The notes below the pieces were generated by a model that saw only the letters and a list, made by a program, of their open reading frames with translations, was not told the origin of the DNA and did not search any database. From Burkholderiales bacterium (GTDB taxonomy: Bacteria > Pseudomonadota > Gammaproteobacteria > Burkholderiales > Burkholderiaceae_D), in contig CANGAW010000002.1 of the NCBI GenBank assembly GCA_947451925.1, forward strand, positions 59,253 through 123,252: 64,000 nt of DNA, read 5' to 3'. Of the stretch, positions 23,028 to 33,833 are shown piece after piece (the stretch's first letter is position 1; each line of letters starts with the position of its first letter). A program made the translations under genes and the position numbers.

Positions 23028-23843
23028 ATGCTTGCTCCCTTGACCAATCTCGTCGAAATCCGCGATTTGCAATTTGCCTATAACGGCCGGCCTGTGCTGT
23101 CCGGGCTGAATATGGATTTCCCGCGCGGGAAAGTGGTTGCCGTCATGGGCGGCTCAGGCTCGGGCAAAACCACGGTGTTGCGACTGATAGGCGGGCAATT
23201 GCGGCCGCAGGCCGGCAGCGTGAAGGTCAATGACCAGGAAGTCGCGAAGTTGTCCTTGCCGGACTTGTATCTGATCCGGCGCAAAATGGGCATGCTGTTT
23301 CAGCATGGTGCGCTGTTTACCGACTTGTCCGTGTTCGACAATGTCGCCTTCCCGCTGCGCGAGCACACACAGCTGTCCGACGCCATGATTCGTGATCTGG
23401 TGCTGATGAAATTGCATGCGGTGGGTTTGTCCAATGCGGCAGAATTGAAACCGGCCGAAGTCTCTGGCGGCATGGCACGTCGCGTGGCGCTGGCACGGGC
23501 GATGGCACTGGACCCCGAGCTGATCATGTACGACGAACCTTTCGCCGGGCTCGATCCAATTTCGATGGGCATTACTGCCAATCTGATTCGCAAGCTCAAT
23601 GACGCGCTGGGTTCGACCTCGATTCTGGTGTCGCATGATGTGCATGAATCCTTCCTCATTGCCGATGTGGTGTACTTCCTGTCGCAGGGAAAAATTGTCG
23701 CTCACGGCACGCCGCAGGAAATGATGCAATCCGATCACCCCTACGTGAAGCAGTTTGTGAATGCGCAAGCTGACGGACCGGTGCCGTTTCATTACCCGGG
23801 GCGCTCGCTGCCCGAGCAGCTTGGTCTGGCGGAGCGCGCATGA
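23028..23843 (+). CDS. mlaF: Phospholipid transport ATP-binding protein MlaF
   Basis: A 271-residue ABC ATPase of the MlaFEDB complex, which moves phospholipids between the inner membrane and periplasmic MlaC to keep outer-membrane asymmetry. Walker A GGSGSGKTT is near residue 42, the signature is VSGGMARRVALARA, and Walker B is LIMYDEPFAGLDP. First gene of mlaFEDACB. The start has no obvious ribosome binding site. It overlaps mlaE by four bases. Confidence 0.95.
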   Translation: MLAPLTNLVEIRDLQFAYNGRPVLSGLNMDFPRGKVVAVMGGSGSGKTTVLRLIGGQLRPQAGSVKVNDQEVAKLSLPDLYLIRRKMGMLFQHGALFTDLSVFDNVAFPLREHTQLSDAMIRDLVLMKLHAVGLSNAAELKPAEVSGGMARRVALARAMALDPELIMYDEPFAGLDPISMGITANLIRKLNDALGSTSILVSHDVHESFLIADVVYFLSQGKIVAHGTPQEMMQSDHPYVKQFVNAQADGPVPFHYPGRSLPEQLGLAERA

Positions 23844-24619
23844 TACTGAACACCCTGGAATGGATAGGGCGCACAGTGCGCCAATGGCTGACAGATCTTG
23901 GTGCAGCAACCCGCATATTTGTGGCGTTGATCGCCGGTTCTGGCGGCTTGTTGCGCCGTTTTCGGCTGATTACGGATCAGGTGCATTTCATCGGCAACTA
24001 CTCGCTGGTGATCATTGCGGTGTCGGGCTTGTTTGTCGGTTTTGTGCTGGGTCTGCAAGGCTATTACACGCTCAACAAATACGGCTCCGAGCAGGCGCTG
24101 GGTTTGCTGGTGGCGCTGTCGTTAACCCGTGAACTCGGGCCGGTTGTCACGGCCTTATTGTTTGCGGGTCGCGCCGGCACTTCGCTGACGGCTGAAATCG
24201 GCCTGATGAAAGCCGGTGAGCAGTTGGCCGCCATGGAAATGATGGCTGTCGACCCTTTGCAGCGCGTGCTCGCGCCGCGCTTCTGGGCCGGTGTGATTGC
24301 CATGCCGGTGCTGGCTGCGATTTTCAGTGCCGTTGGCGTCATGGGTGGTTATGTGGTTGGCGTGCGTCTGATCGGCGTCGACGAAGGCGCGTTCTGGTCG
24401 CAGATGCAGGGCGGCGTCGATGTCTGGAATGATGTCTTTAACGGTGTGATCAAGAGCTTTGTGTTTGGCGTGGCGGTCACCTTCATCGCCTTGTATCAGG
24501 GCTATCAGGCCGCGCCCACACCCGAAGGCGTCGCGCGGGCGACGACCCGCACCGTGGTGATTGGTTCCTTAATGGTGCTGTGGCTGGATTTCCTGCTGAC
24601 AGCGCTGATGTTTTCATAA
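23840..24619 (+). CDS. mlaE: Phospholipid transport permease MlaE
   Basis: A 259-residue inner-membrane permease of the Mla complex with about five to six hydrophobic segments. The family motif LTRELGPVVTALLFAGRAGTS is at about 95-115. ATGA overlap with mlaF shows coupling. Confidence 0.95.
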   Translation: MILNTLEWIGRTVRQWLTDLGAATRIFVALIAGSGGLLRRFRLITDQVHFIGNYSLVIIAVSGLFVGFVLGLQGYYTLNKYGSEQALGLLVALSLTRELGPVVTALLFAGRAGTSLTAEIGLMKAGEQLAAMEMMAVDPLQRVLAPRFWAGVIAMPVLAAIFSAVGVMGGYVVGVRLIGVDEGAFWSQMQGGVDVWNDVFNGVIKSFVFGVAVTFIALYQGYQAAPTPEGVARATTRTVVIGSLMVLWLDFLLTALMFS

Positions 24620-24634
24620 GTTTTGAGGGTACGC

Positions 24635-25111
24635 ATGCAACGCAAATCTCTGGATGTCTGGGTCGGCTTGTTTGTCTTGCTGGGTGCACTGGCGCTGATG
24701 TTTTTGGCACTTAAGGCCGGCAACATGAGTTCATTCAATTTTGGTCCGAGTTATGTGATCAAGGCTCGCTTCGATAATATCGGTGGCCTGAAGCCGGGCG
24801 CACCGGTAAAAAGTGCCGGTGTCGTGGTTGGCCGTATCGAAAGCATCAGCTTTGATGACAAGAATTTTCAGGCCAGCGTGTCAATTCGCATGCAGGGTGG
24901 CGTGGTCTTCCCTAAAGACAGTTCGGCCAAGATTCTGACTTCGGGTTTGCTGGGCGAGCAGTATGTGGGGCTGGAGCCGGGCGGCGACATCAAGAATTTA
25001 GCAGAGGGTGACCGGATCAAAAGCACGCAATCGGCGATTGTGCTGGAAAATCTGATCAGTCAATTTTTATTTAGCAAGGCCGCTGAGTCCAGTGGCGAGG
25101 AAAAAAAATGA
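24635..25111 (+). CDS. mlaD: Phospholipid-binding MCE protein MlaD
   Basis: A 158-residue protein: one N-terminal membrane anchor (about residues 8-28) and a single MCE domain (FDNIGGLKPGAPVKSAGVVVGRIE). It forms the periplasmic hexameric ring on MlaFE. The ATG at 24635 has a GAGGG site at 24625-24629; a TTG 12 bases upstream is less likely. It overlaps mlaA by four bases. Confidence 0.95.
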   Translation: MQRKSLDVWVGLFVLLGALALMFLALKAGNMSSFNFGPSYVIKARFDNIGGLKPGAPVKSAGVVVGRIESISFDDKNFQASVSIRMQGGVVFPKDSSAKILTSGLLGEQYVGLEPGGDIKNLAEGDRIKSTQSAIVLENLISQFLFSKAAESSGEEKK

Positions 25112-25830
25112 GTTATCTATTCAACCCGTTGAAATGGTGCTGCGTGGTGTTTTTTATGGTCTTTGCCAGCGGCTGTGCAACGGTGATGCCGGATGCAGCA
25201 AGCGATCCGCGGGACCCGTTCGAAGGCTACAACCGGACCATGTACAGCTTCAATCAGGTGCTCGATAAAGGCCTGATCCGGCCGGTTGCAACAGTCTATT
25301 CGGACTACATGCCGAATTTTATTCAGAAAGCCATCGGTAACTTCTTTTCCAATATCGGCGACATCTGGACGGCTGCGAATAATCTGTTGCAAGGCAAGCC
25401 GCGCGAAAGCGCTTCCGATTTAGCGCGGGTGCTGCTCAATACCACCTTCGGCATTGCCGGCTTGATCGATGTCGGTAGCCATATGGGTCTGGACAAGCAT
25501 GACGAAGACTTTGGCCAGACATTGGCCGTGTGGGGTGTTAAATCCGGCCCATATGTGGTGTTGCCGATTTTTGGCTCCAGCACTTTGCGTGACAGTATCG
25601 CCAAGCCGGTCGATCTGAATGCTGACCCGGTCGGCTATATCGACAGTGTCCGTGCGCGCAATACGGCCATTGGCGTGCGCCTGATCGACGACCGCGCCGC
25701 CTTGCTGCCGACTTCCCGCATGATTGATTCGGCCGCGCTCGACCCCTACCTGTTTGTGCGCGATGCTTACCTGCAGCGGCGCGCCAGCAGAATCCGTGAC
25801 GGCGCACCTGACCCGGATAATAAAGACTAA
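25108..25830 (+). CDS. mlaA: Outer-membrane lipoprotein MlaA (VacJ)
   Basis: A 240-residue lipoprotein with a signal peptide ending in the lipobox FASGC (lipidated Cys near 23). The family motif DPFEGYNRTMYSFN follows. It removes misplaced phospholipid from the outer leaflet and passes it to MlaC. Unlike in enterics, mlaA here lies inside the mla operon, as is usual in betaproteobacteria. Confidence 0.94.
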   Translation: MSYLFNPLKWCCVVFFMVFASGCATVMPDAASDPRDPFEGYNRTMYSFNQVLDKGLIRPVATVYSDYMPNFIQKAIGNFFSNIGDIWTAANNLLQGKPRESASDLARVLLNTTFGIAGLIDVGSHMGLDKHDEDFGQTLAVWGVKSGPYVVLPIFGSSTLRDSIAKPVDLNADPVGYIDSVRARNTAIGVRLIDDRAALLPTSRMIDSAALDPYLFVRDAYLQRRASRIRDGAPDPDNKD

Positions 25831-25918
25831 GTTCGTTGTAAATACAGCGCCTGCGTATTCGCGGTGTGCAGTCTGGTGGCATACTAAGGCGCTGATTTCT
25901 TATTAATTGGTAAACGAA

Positions 25919-26560
25919 ATGAAAATTTCACGACAAATCTTCGCCGGCCTCATTGCGCCATTCCTGTTCGCAGTTGGTCTGGCACAGGCCGCGCCCGAAG
26001 CGCCGGATACGCTGATCAAGCGTGTAAGCCAGGAGGTGCTGGATCTGGCCAAGACCGACAAAAAAATTCAGGCCGGTGACCAGCAGCGCATCATGGAAGT
26101 GGTGCAGGAAAAAATTATTCCCTACGTCGATTTCCAGCGCATGACAGCGCTGGCCGCCGGGCGTTTCTGGCGTGACGCCAGTCCTCAGCAACAAACTGCG
26201 CTGATCCGGGAATTTCGTCTGTTGTTGATCTATACCTATTCGGGCGCCATTTCCCAGGTCCGCAATGAAAAGCTGGAATTCCGTCCTATGCGCGGCGACC
26301 CTGCTGACGAAGAAGTTGAAGTTCGCTCCATGGTGTCGCAGTCGCGTGGCGAGCCTATACAGTTGAATTACCGGCTCGAGAAGACGCCGTCCGGCTGGAA
26401 AATTTACGACGTCAATATCCTCGGCGCCTGGCTGGTCGAAACCTACAAGGGCAGCTTCTCTACCGAAATCAATAAAGGCGGTATTGATGGCCTGGTCAAA
26501 ACACTGGCCGAGCGCAATAAGCGTCTGGCTACCCAATCACCCAAGTCAGACAAAAGTTAA
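25919..26560 (+). CDS. mlaC: Periplasmic phospholipid carrier MlaC
   Basis: A 213-residue periplasmic protein with a cleavable signal peptide (about residues 1-24, ending AQA). The MlaC/Ttg2D fold is seen in VDFQRMTALAAGRFWRDAS and the YTYSGAI region. It shuttles phospholipids between MlaA and MlaFEDB. ATG at 25919 is chosen over a TTG 12 bases upstream. An 88-base gap after mlaA allows an internal promoter, but none is clear. Confidence 0.93.
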   Translation: MKISRQIFAGLIAPFLFAVGLAQAAPEAPDTLIKRVSQEVLDLAKTDKKIQAGDQQRIMEVVQEKIIPYVDFQRMTALAAGRFWRDASPQQQTALIREFRLLLIYTYSGAISQVRNEKLEFRPMRGDPADEEVEVRSMVSQSRGEPIQLNYRLEKTPSGWKIYDVNILGAWLVETYKGSFSTEINKGGIDGLVKTLAERNKRLATQSPKSDKS

Positions 26561-26573
26561 GCGGCGCTGCGCC

Positions 26574-26831
26574 ATGTCCCTGACCATTACTTCACTGACC
26601 ATGCAGGATGCCAGCGCCGCTCTGAAGCAGGGGCTGGCGCTGATTGCCGAAGGTCGTACCGAGCTTGATCTGGGTGCCGTCACGGAACTTGATTCGGCGG
26701 CAGTCGCCACGCTGCTGGAATGGCAACGTGCAGCGCAGGCCAGAGGCGTGCATTTACAGTACAAAAATATGCCCGCCAGTCTGAAAAGTCTGGCCCAGCT
26801 TTATGGTGTAGACGCGCTGTTGAACGCATAG
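26574..26831 (+). CDS. mlaB: STAS-domain protein MlaB
   Basis: An 85-residue cytoplasmic STAS-domain protein that binds MlaF and stabilises the complex. The conserved ELDSAAVATLLEW segment is the typical STAS loop and helix. The ATG at 26574 gives the normal family length; the open frame upstream overlaps mlaC. Confidence 0.9.
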   Translation: MSLTITSLTMQDASAALKQGLALIAEGRTELDLGAVTELDSAAVATLLEWQRAAQARGVHLQYKNMPASLKSLAQLYGVDALLNA

Positions 26832-26837
26832 CGTTCA
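26821..26837. other. Hairpin over the mlaB stop codon
   Basis: TGAACGC-ATA-GCGTTCA is a perfect 7-bp stem spanning the mlaB stop. No T tract follows, so it may stabilise the mRNA end rather than terminate. Confidence 0.3.
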
Positions 26838-26888
26838 AGTCAGGCCAGCCTGCTGTAGCAACTGCCCGGTTTCTATCCGGAAATCCCC

Positions 26889-26894
26889 TATAAT
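26889..26894 (+). promoter_or_regulatory. Possible -10 box for the ABC exporter-murA-his genes
   Basis: A consensus TATAAT lies 55 bases before the ABC ATPase start in the only sizeable gap between mlaB and the his genes. No good -35 hexamer is seen at 17-18 bases, so the call is weak. Confidence 0.35.
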
Positions 26895-26948
26895 CAAAGA
26901 CTTTCCGCACACTTCGATGCGGTACTTCCGGTTTCTTCGCTCCGACTC

Positions 26949-27860
26949 ATGCCTGCCATTCAAATTAACGACATCAAAAAACAGTTCGGCGCCTTGCAAG
27001 CCTTGGCCGGCGTGTCGCTCAATATTGAAGAAGGCGAATTTTTTGGTTTGCTCGGCCCTAACGGTGCCGGCAAGACCACACTGATTTCCATCATCGCCGG
27101 TCTGTCTCGTGCGGATTCTGGTTCAGTGGCGATTCATGGCCATGACGTTGTCAGTGCCTATCGCCAGGCGCGCGGTCTGATCGGCGTTGTGCCGCAAGAG
27201 CTGGTATTTGATCCGTTTTTTACCGTGCGCGAAACCCTGCGCATGCAGTCAGGTTATTTCGGTCTGAAAAATAATGATGCGTGGATCGATGAGGTGATGC
27301 ATCACCTCGATCTGACCAACAAGGCCGACAGCAATATGCGTTCGCTCTCGGGCGGCATGAAGCGCCGGGTGCTGGTGGCGCAGGCGCTGGTGCACAAGCC
27401 GCCTGTCATCATGCTCGACGAGCCAACAGCCGGGGTCGATGTCGAGTTGCGGCAGACCTTGTGGAAATTTATTGCGCGCCTTAACCGCGAAGGCCACACC
27501 GTGGTGCTGACCACGCATTATCTGGAAGAGGCGCAGGCACTATGCAATCGCATTGCCATGCTCAAGGCAGGACAAATTGTGGCCCTCGATACCACCGAGG
27601 CGCTGATCCGGCGCATCTCCGGCTCGCAACTGGTATTGCGACTGGCGCATGGCTCTTTGCCGGCTGACCTGCATGGCTTGCTGGCGCATCCTGATGAACT
27701 GATCGAGGGCCAGCCCTTGACGCTGCGTGTGAACGAATACGCAGAAGTGGAACCGATTCTGGCCAGCTTGCGCAAAGCCGGGGCCGTGATCGAAGACATG
27801 CAATTGCGTCAGGCCGACCTGGAAGATGTGTTCATTCAGATTATGGGCGGTGTCAAATGA
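26949..27860 (+). CDS. ABC exporter ATP-binding protein (YadG-like)
   Basis: A 303-residue ABC ATPase: Walker A GPNGAGKTT near 38, signature LSGGMKRRVLVAQAL, Walker B VIMLDEPTAGVD. It pairs with the permease overlapping its stop codon by four bases, forming an ABC-2 type exporter of unknown substrate. Its position between mla and murA is conserved in betaproteobacteria and suggests an envelope role. Confidence 0.92.
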   Translation: MPAIQINDIKKQFGALQALAGVSLNIEEGEFFGLLGPNGAGKTTLISIIAGLSRADSGSVAIHGHDVVSAYRQARGLIGVVPQELVFDPFFTVRETLRMQSGYFGLKNNDAWIDEVMHHLDLTNKADSNMRSLSGGMKRRVLVAQALVHKPPVIMLDEPTAGVDVELRQTLWKFIARLNREGHTVVLTTHYLEEAQALCNRIAMLKAGQIVALDTTEALIRRISGSQLVLRLAHGSLPADLHGLLAHPDELIEGQPLTLRVNEYAEVEPILASLRKAGAVIEDMQLRQADLEDVFIQIMGGVK

Positions 27861-28612
27861 TTGGTTTTCAAACGCTGTTCTACAAAGAAGTGCTGCGATT
27901 CTGGAAAGTCGCCACGCAAACCCTGATGGCGCCGATCATCACGGCAATGCTGTATCTGCTGATTTTCGGTCATGTGCTCGAAGCGCATGTACAAGTTTTT
28001 CCGGGCGTGACCTACACCGCCTTTTTGGTGCCGGGGCTGGTGATGATGAGCGTGCTGCAAAACGCCTTTGCCAACACGTCTTCGTCGCTGATTCAATCCA
28101 AAATTACCGGCAATCTGGTGTTCGTTTTGCTGACGCCTTTGTCGCACTGGGAATTGTTCAGCGCCTACGTGCTGGCGGCCATGGTGCGTGGTCTGGCCGT
28201 TGGTGTGGGTGTATTTTTCATTACGTTCTGGTTTGCCCCGCTGTCGTTTGTCGCGCCGCTGTGGATCTTGCTGTTCGCGTTCTTAGGTGCGGCCATTCTG
28301 GGCACGATGGGCCTGATCGGCGGCATCTGGGCGGAAAAATTTGATCAGCTCGCAGCCTTTCAAAATTTTCTGATCGTGCCCGCCACCTTTCTGGCCGGCG
28401 TATTTTATTCCGTGCATTCGCTGCCGCCGTTCTGGCAGGCGGTGTCGCATCTGAACCCGTTTTTTTATATGATTGACGGCTTTCGTTATGGATTTTTTGG
28501 CCATTCCGATGTGCCGCCGATGATCAGCTTTAGCATCGTGCTGGTATTTTTCATGGTGCTGGCGACGGTTGCCGTCAGGCTGCTCAAAAGCGGTTACAAG
28601 CTGCGCCATTAA
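27857..28612 (+). CDS. ABC-2 type exporter permease (YadH-like)
   Basis: A 251-residue inner-membrane protein with about six hydrophobic segments and the ABC-2 pattern (FLVPGLVMMSVLQNAFANTSSS; NPFFYMIDGFRYGFFG near the C-terminus). Partner of the preceding ATPase through an ATGA overlap. Substrate unknown. Confidence 0.91.
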   Translation: MIGFQTLFYKEVLRFWKVATQTLMAPIITAMLYLLIFGHVLEAHVQVFPGVTYTAFLVPGLVMMSVLQNAFANTSSSLIQSKITGNLVFVLLTPLSHWELFSAYVLAAMVRGLAVGVGVFFITFWFAPLSFVAPLWILLFAFLGAAILGTMGLIGGIWAEKFDQLAAFQNFLIVPATFLAGVFYSVHSLPPFWQAVSHLNPFFYMIDGFRYGFFGHSDVPPMISFSIVLVFFMVLATVAVRLLKSGYKLRH

Positions 28613-28646
28613 TCTTATTTGACCCCGTACCCGAAAAGGCAAAACC

Positions 28647-28883
28647 GTGCTGCCCACACCCGACCTGATTAAAAACTATATCGCCACCAATCTTGACTGC
28701 ACTCACCTTGAAGTTGAGGGCGATGGCCAGCATTTCAGTGCATTGATTGTTTCGCCTGCCTTTACCGGCAAGCGACTGATTCAGCGCCATCAGATTGTGT
28801 ATGCCGCGCTGGGTGACCGCATGCGTGAAGAAATTCACGCGCTGTCGATGAAGACACTGACGCCGGAAGAATATCAAGCGTAA
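28647..28883 (+). CDS. ibaG: BolA/IbaG-family protein
   Basis: A 78-residue BolA-like protein with the family helix [12 protein letters not shown] and the invariant-type histidine. IbaG/BolA2 proteins pair with monothiol CGFS glutaredoxins in iron-sulfur handling; a CGFS glutaredoxin gene occurs at 51846. Location directly before murA is conserved in many proteobacteria. Its last base overlaps the murA start. Confidence 0.9.
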   Translation: MLPTPDLIKNYIATNLDCTHLEVEGDGQHFSALIVSPAFTGKRLIQRHQIVYAALGDRMREEIHALSMKTLTPEEYQA

Positions 28884-30133
28884 TGGACAAGTTACTGATC
28901 ACAGGCGGCAAACGCCTCGCTGGTGATATCACGATTTCGGGCGCCAAGAATGCGGCGCTGCCGATTCTGTGCGCCGGTCTGTTAACTGCTGACACCCTTG
29001 TGCTCTCCAATGTGCCCAAGCTGCAAGACGTAGCAACGATGGAAAAGCTGCTCAGTCAGATGGGCTTGTCCATCAAGGACAATGCTGGCACGCTGGAATT
29101 GTGCGGCCGGGATGTGAGCAATCTGGAAGCGCCCTACGAAATGGTGAAAACCATGCGTGCGTCGATTCTGGTGCTGGGGCCTTTGCTGGCGCGCTTCGGC
29201 GAGGCCAAGGTGTCTTTGCCAGGCGGCTGCGCGATTGGTTCACGCCCGGTTGACCAGCACATTAAGGGCTTGCAGGCGATGGGCGCCGAAATCCGGATTG
29301 AAGCCGGTTACATTCATGCGCGCGCCAAAAAGCTCAAAGGCACCCGCATCGTCACCGACATGATTACCGTCACCGGCACGGAAAATCTGCTGATGGCCGC
29401 CACCCTGGCCGAAGGCGACACCGTGCTGGAAAACGCGGCACGTGAACCGGAAGTCACGGATCTGGCCAACCTGCTCGTAGCGATGGGGGCGCAAATTGAA
29501 GGCATAGGCAGCGACCGCCTGCTGGTGCATGGCGTGTCTGCCTTGCATGGCGCATCCCATAGCGTGATTGCCGACCGTATCGAGACCGGCACCTTTCTGT
29601 GTGCTGTTGCTGCGACCGGTGGCGATGTGGTGCTGCGACATGCGCGCACCGATATTCTCGATGTCGCGCTCGACAAATTGCGCGAAGCCGGCGTGATCCT
29701 GACCACCGGTGAAGACTGGATACGCGTGCAGATGGCCGGCCGTACCAAGCCTGTTAGTTTTCGCACGACCGAATACCCGGGTTTTCCGACCGATATGCAG
29801 GCGCAGTTCATGGCCATGAATTGTATTGCCGAAGGCAACAGCCGCGTCACGGAAACCATTTTCGAAAATCGTTTCATGCATGTGCAGGAGTTAAACCGTC
29901 TGGGCGCGGCCATCGAGATCGACGGTCATACTGCCATTGTGCAAGGCGTGTCCGGGCTGATCGGCGCGCCAGTGATGGCGACCGATTTGCGTGCGTCGGC
30001 CTCGCTGGTGATTGCCGGTCTGGCGGCGAGCGGACAAACTGTGATTGACCGTATTTATCATCTCGACCGTGGTTACGATCAGATGGAAGTCAAACTCTCT
30101 GCGGTCGGCGCGGACATACAAAGAATCAAATAA
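28883..30133 (+). CDS. murA: UDP-N-acetylglucosamine 1-carboxyvinyltransferase
   Basis: A 416-residue cytoplasmic enzyme for the first committed step of peptidoglycan synthesis, adding enolpyruvate to UDP-GlcNAc. K22-N23 lie in GAKNAALP and the active-site cysteine C116 in [14 protein letters not shown]. Because the residue is Cys and not Asp, fosfomycin sensitivity would be expected. Length normal. Confidence 0.96.
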   Translation: MDKLLITGGKRLAGDITISGAKNAALPILCAGLLTADTLVLSNVPKLQDVATMEKLLSQMGLSIKDNAGTLELCGRDVSNLEAPYEMVKTMRASILVLGPLLARFGEAKVSLPGGCAIGSRPVDQHIKGLQAMGAEIRIEAGYIHARAKKLKGTRIVTDMITVTGTENLLMAATLAEGDTVLENAAREPEVTDLANLLVAMGAQIEGIGSDRLLVHGVSALHGASHSVIADRIETGTFLCAVAATGGDVVLRHARTDILDVALDKLREAGVILTTGEDWIRVQMAGRTKPVSFRTTEYPGFPTDMQAQFMAMNCIAEGNSRVTETIFENRFMHVQELNRLGAAIEIDGHTAIVQGVSGLIGAPVMATDLRASASLVIAGLAASGQTVIDRIYHLDRGYDQMEVKLSAVGADIQRIK

Positions 30134-30140
30134 TCAAATA

Positions 30141-30794
30141 ATGGAACAGAAACTCACGCTTGCCCTGTCCAAGGGCCGCATCTTCGAAGAGACCCTGCCC
30201 TTGCTGGAAGCAGCCGGTCTGGTGGTGTCCGAAGATCCTGAAAAATCACGCAAGCTGATCTTGCCTACCAATGATCCGCAAGTGCAGGTCATTATCGTGC
30301 GCGCCTCGGATGTGCCGACCTATGTGCAATATGGTGCGGCGGACTTTGGTGTGGCGGGCAAGGATGTGCTGCTCGAACATGGCGGTGAAGGTTTGTATCA
30401 GCCGATTGATCTCGACATTGCCAAATGCCGGATGTCGGTGGCTGTGCACAAAGACTTCGATTACGCCAATGCGGTGCGCCACGGCGCACGCTTGCGGGTC
30501 GTGACCAAATACCTGAAAGTGGCGCGTGAACACTTCGCTGCCAAGGGCGTGCATGTTGACCTGATCAAGCTGTATGGCTCGATGGAGCTGGGGCCGCTGG
30601 TCGGCCTGGCAGACGCAATCGTTGATCTGGTTTCAACCGGTAACACGCTGCGCGCCAATCATCTGCTGGAAGTCGAACACATCATGGATATTTCATCGCG
30701 GCTGGTGGTCAATCAGGCCGCGCTGAAATTGAAGCGTGAAAAACTGCAACCGATTCTCGATGCCTTTGCCGCCGCGTCTTCGCGCAAACAATAA
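30141..30794 (+). CDS. hisG: ATP phosphoribosyltransferase, short form
   Basis: A 217-residue enzyme for the first step of histidine synthesis (ATP plus PRPP). It is the short form lacking the C-terminal regulatory domain, so it should need a HisZ subunit, which is not in this window. Motif [18 protein letters not shown] region and [12 protein letters not shown] (PRPP-binding) are visible. ATG at 30141 is the normal start; the open frame upstream runs into murA. Confidence 0.95.
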   Translation: MEQKLTLALSKGRIFEETLPLLEAAGLVVSEDPEKSRKLILPTNDPQVQVIIVRASDVPTYVQYGAADFGVAGKDVLLEHGGEGLYQPIDLDIAKCRMSVAVHKDFDYANAVRHGARLRVVTKYLKVAREHFAAKGVHVDLIKLYGSMELGPLVGLADAIVDLVSTGNTLRANHLLEVEHIMDISSRLVVNQAALKLKREKLQPILDAFAAASSRKQ

Positions 30795-32123
30795 ATGAAA
30801 CTGCCCGTCACTATGCGTCACCTTGATTCCAGCGCTGCCGACTTCCCTGCGCAGCTAATGTCTGTGCTGGCTTTTGAAGCCGGTGAAGACGAAGCCATTG
30901 ACCGCGCTGCGGCCGGTATTCTGGCGGCCGTTAAAGCCCGCGGCGACGCCGCCGTGCTGGAGTACACGAACCAGTTTGACCGGCTCGCGGCCGCCAGTGT
31001 CTCGGCACTGGAGATCCCGCAGGCTGAGTTGCAGGCGGCCCTGTTGTCGCTGTCGCCTGCGCGGCGCGATGCCTTGCAGGCAGCGGCTGACCGGGTGCGC
31101 ACTTATCACGAGCGACAAAAACGTGAATGCGGCTCCGACGGTTTTACTTTCACCGAAGCCGATGGCACGGTGCTGGGACAAAAAGTCACGCCCTTGGATA
31201 AGGTCGGCATCTATGTCCCCGGCGGCAAGGCGGCTTATCCATCGTCGGTCTTGATGAATGCGATTCCGGCCAAGGTCGCCGGCGTGGCCGTGGTGATCAT
31301 GGTGGTGCCGACACCCGACGGCGTGAAAAATCCGCTGGTGCTGGCGGCAGCTGCCATTGCCGGCGTCGACCGGGTCTTTACCATCGGCGGCGCGCAAGCG
31401 GTCGGCGCACTGGCCTATGGCACTGCAACGATTCCGCAAGTGGACAAAATTGTCGGTCCCGGCAATGCCTATGTGGCTGCGGCCAAGCGTCGCGTCTTCG
31501 GCACTGTTGGCATCGACATGATTGCCGGCCCGTCCGAAATTCTGGTGCTCGCTGATGGCAGCACCGATCCGGACTGGATTGCGATGGATTTGTTTTCGCA
31601 GGCCGAGCATGACGAGCTGGCGCAATCGATTCTGGTCTGTCCCGATGCCGACTATCTGGCACAAGTGGAAGCCAGCGTGAACCGGCAAATTGAAGCCATG
31701 CCGCGCAAGGACGTGATTCGTACCTCGCTCACCAATCGCGGTGCGTTGGTCAAAGTGCGCGACATGGATGAGGCCTGCGAGATTGCCAACCTGATCGCGG
31801 CCGAACATCTGGAAATCTCCACCGAGCAGCCGCAACAATGGGCCGACAAAATCCGTCATGCCGGCGCGATGTTTCTGGGTCGTTTTTCTTCCGAATCGCT
31901 AGGCGACTATTGCGCCGGTCCTAACCATGTGCTGCCGACTTCACGCACCGCGCGGTTTTCTTCACCGCTGGGCGTTTATGATTTCCAAAAGCGCTCGTCG
32001 ATTATTCATGTCAGCCAGACCGGTGCGCAAACGCTGGGCCTGATTGCCGCCGAACTCGCTTATGGCGAAGGCTTGCAGGCGCATGCGCGCTCGGCAGAAT
32101 ACCGGCTGCAGAAAAAAGACTGA
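30795..32123 (+). CDS. hisD: Histidinol dehydrogenase
   Basis: A 442-residue zinc enzyme that oxidises L-histidinol to L-histidine in two NAD-dependent steps. The family signature runs through [15 protein letters not shown] and [14 protein letters not shown] (about 240-275), with the Gln/His metal ligands. The start codon immediately follows the hisG stop. Confidence 0.96.
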   Translation: MKLPVTMRHLDSSAADFPAQLMSVLAFEAGEDEAIDRAAAGILAAVKARGDAAVLEYTNQFDRLAAASVSALEIPQAELQAALLSLSPARRDALQAAADRVRTYHERQKRECGSDGFTFTEADGTVLGQKVTPLDKVGIYVPGGKAAYPSSVLMNAIPAKVAGVAVVIMVVPTPDGVKNPLVLAAAAIAGVDRVFTIGGAQAVGALAYGTATIPQVDKIVGPGNAYVAAAKRRVFGTVGIDMIAGPSEILVLADGSTDPDWIAMDLFSQAEHDELAQSILVCPDADYLAQVEASVNRQIEAMPRKDVIRTSLTNRGALVKVRDMDEACEIANLIAAEHLEISTEQPQQWADKIRHAGAMFLGRFSSESLGDYCAGPNHVLPTSRTARFSSPLGVYDFQKRSSIIHVSQTGAQTLGLIAAELAYGEGLQAHARSAEYRLQKKD

Positions 32124-32125
32124 CC

Positions 32126-33214
32126 ATGTCCCTGATTGAAAACATCATTCGCGCCGATGTGCGCGCACTGTCTGCCTACCATGTGCAGGATGCTGCTGGC
32201 TTTATCAAGCTAGACGCGATGGAAAACCCTTACACGCTGCCGCCTGCCTTGCAGCAAAAGCTGGGCGAGCGACTGGGGCAGGTGGCCTTGAATCGTTATC
32301 CGGTGCCGTCTTATGCGGCATTGAAATCAGCCATTTGCGCCAGGCTCGGTGTGCCCGCCGGTTTCGATATCGTGCTGGGTAATGGCTCGGACGAGCTGAT
32401 TGCTATTGTCTCGGTCGCTTGCGCCAAGGCCGGCGCAAAAGTGCTGGCACCCTTGCCCGGCTTTGTCATGTATGCGATATCGGCCCAACTGGCCGGCATG
32501 GAATTTATCGGCGTGCCCTTGCAGGCCGATTTCAGGCTGGATCTGCCGGCGATGCTGTCAGCCATTCGCACGCATCGTCCGGCCATTACCTATCTGGCTT
32601 ATCCGAACAATCCGACCGGCACCTTGTTTGATGCCGATGCGATGGTGGCTATATTGCGTGAAGTGGGCGACACCGGTGTGGTGATCGTGGACGAGGCCTA
32701 TCAGCCATTTGCCGATGCCAGTTTCATGCCGCAACTGGCTGCTTTCCCGAATCTGGTTGTGATGCGCACGGTATCGAAGCTGGGGCTTGCCGGTATTCGT
32801 CTGGGATACATGGCCGCTGCGCCTGAGCTGCTGGCGCAATTCGATAAAGTGCGTCCGCCCTACAATATCAATGTACTGACTCAGGCCACGGCCGAATTTG
32901 CGCTGGAACACAGCGCCGTGCTGGATGAGCAGGCAGCTGCCATTTGCGCCGAGCGCAGCCGTCTGGCGCTGGCGCTGGCAGCGATGCCGGGCGTTGAGGT
33001 TTTTCCTTCGTCGGCCAATTTCATACTGATTCGCATCACCACTGCCGGCTTGTCAGGCACGACCGTGTTCGAGCGTCTGCTCGCACAAAAGGTGCTGATC
33101 AAAAATGTCGGTAAAATGCATGCATTACTGGAAAACTGTCTGCGCATTACGGTCAGCACGCCAGCCGAAAACGCGTTGCTTGAAGCAGCGCTGCAATCCA
33201 GCCTGAAGCCCTGA
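32126..33214 (+). CDS. hisC: Histidinol-phosphate aminotransferase
   Basis: A 362-residue PLP enzyme converting imidazole acetol phosphate to histidinol phosphate. The PLP lysine is in [13 protein letters not shown] (about residue 219), with the Asn of [11 protein letters not shown] and the Asp of VDEAYQPF. Two bases separate it from hisD. Confidence 0.95.
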   Translation: MSLIENIIRADVRALSAYHVQDAAGFIKLDAMENPYTLPPALQQKLGERLGQVALNRYPVPSYAALKSAICARLGVPAGFDIVLGNGSDELIAIVSVACAKAGAKVLAPLPGFVMYAISAQLAGMEFIGVPLQADFRLDLPAMLSAIRTHRPAITYLAYPNNPTGTLFDADAMVAILREVGDTGVVIVDEAYQPFADASFMPQLAAFPNLVVMRTVSKLGLAGIRLGYMAAAPELLAQFDKVRPPYNINVLTQATAEFALEHSAVLDEQAAAICAERSRLALALAAMPGVEVFPSSANFILIRITTAGLSGTTVFERLLAQKVLIKNVGKMHALLENCLRITVSTPAENALLEAALQSSLKP

Positions 33215-33226
33215 ACACCCACTATC

Positions 33227-33823
33227 ATGTCCATGCCCCGCACCGCAGAAGTCGTTCGCAACACGAATGAAACCCAGATCCGGGTCGCGATCAATATTGA
33301 TGGCACCGGTCAGCAAAAGCTGCACACCGGGATTCCTTTCCTCGACCACATGCTCGACCAGATTGCGCGTCACGGTCTGATCGATCTGGACATTGAAGCC
33401 CATGGCGACCTGCATATCGACGCCCATCACACAGTGGAAGATGTCGGCATCACACTGGGTCAGGCCTTTGCCAAAGCAATGGGTGACAAAAAGGGTATTC
33501 GCCGTTACGGCCATGCCTATGTACCGCTGGACGAAGCCCTGTCACGGGTGGTGATCGATTTTTCCGGCCGGCCTGGTCTTGAGTTTCATGTGCCGTTTAC
33601 GCGCTCGATGATCGGTACATTTGATGTGGACCTGACCCATGAATTTTTTCAGGGCTTCGTCAATCATGCACTGGCCAGCGTCCACATTGATAATCTGCGC
33701 GGTGACAATGCGCATCACCAATGCGAAACCGTGTTCAAGGCATTTGGCCGCGCACTGCGCATGGCCGCTGAACTGGATGCCCGCGCCGCTGGCACCATTC
33801 CATCGACCAAGGGCAGCCTCTGA
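33227..33823 (+). CDS. hisB: Imidazoleglycerol-phosphate dehydratase
   Basis: A 198-residue monofunctional dehydratase. The metal-binding histidine clusters DAHHTVED and DNAHHQCET are intact. The phosphatase domain found in enteric HisB is absent, so histidinol phosphatase must come from another gene. Confidence 0.95.
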   Translation: MSMPRTAEVVRNTNETQIRVAINIDGTGQQKLHTGIPFLDHMLDQIARHGLIDLDIEAHGDLHIDAHHTVEDVGITLGQAFAKAMGDKKGIRRYGHAYVPLDEALSRVVIDFSGRPGLEFHVPFTRSMIGTFDVDLTHEFFQGFVNHALASVHIDNLRGDNAHHQCETVFKAFGRALRMAAELDARAAGTIPSTKGSL

Positions 33824-33833
33824 ACCAATCCGC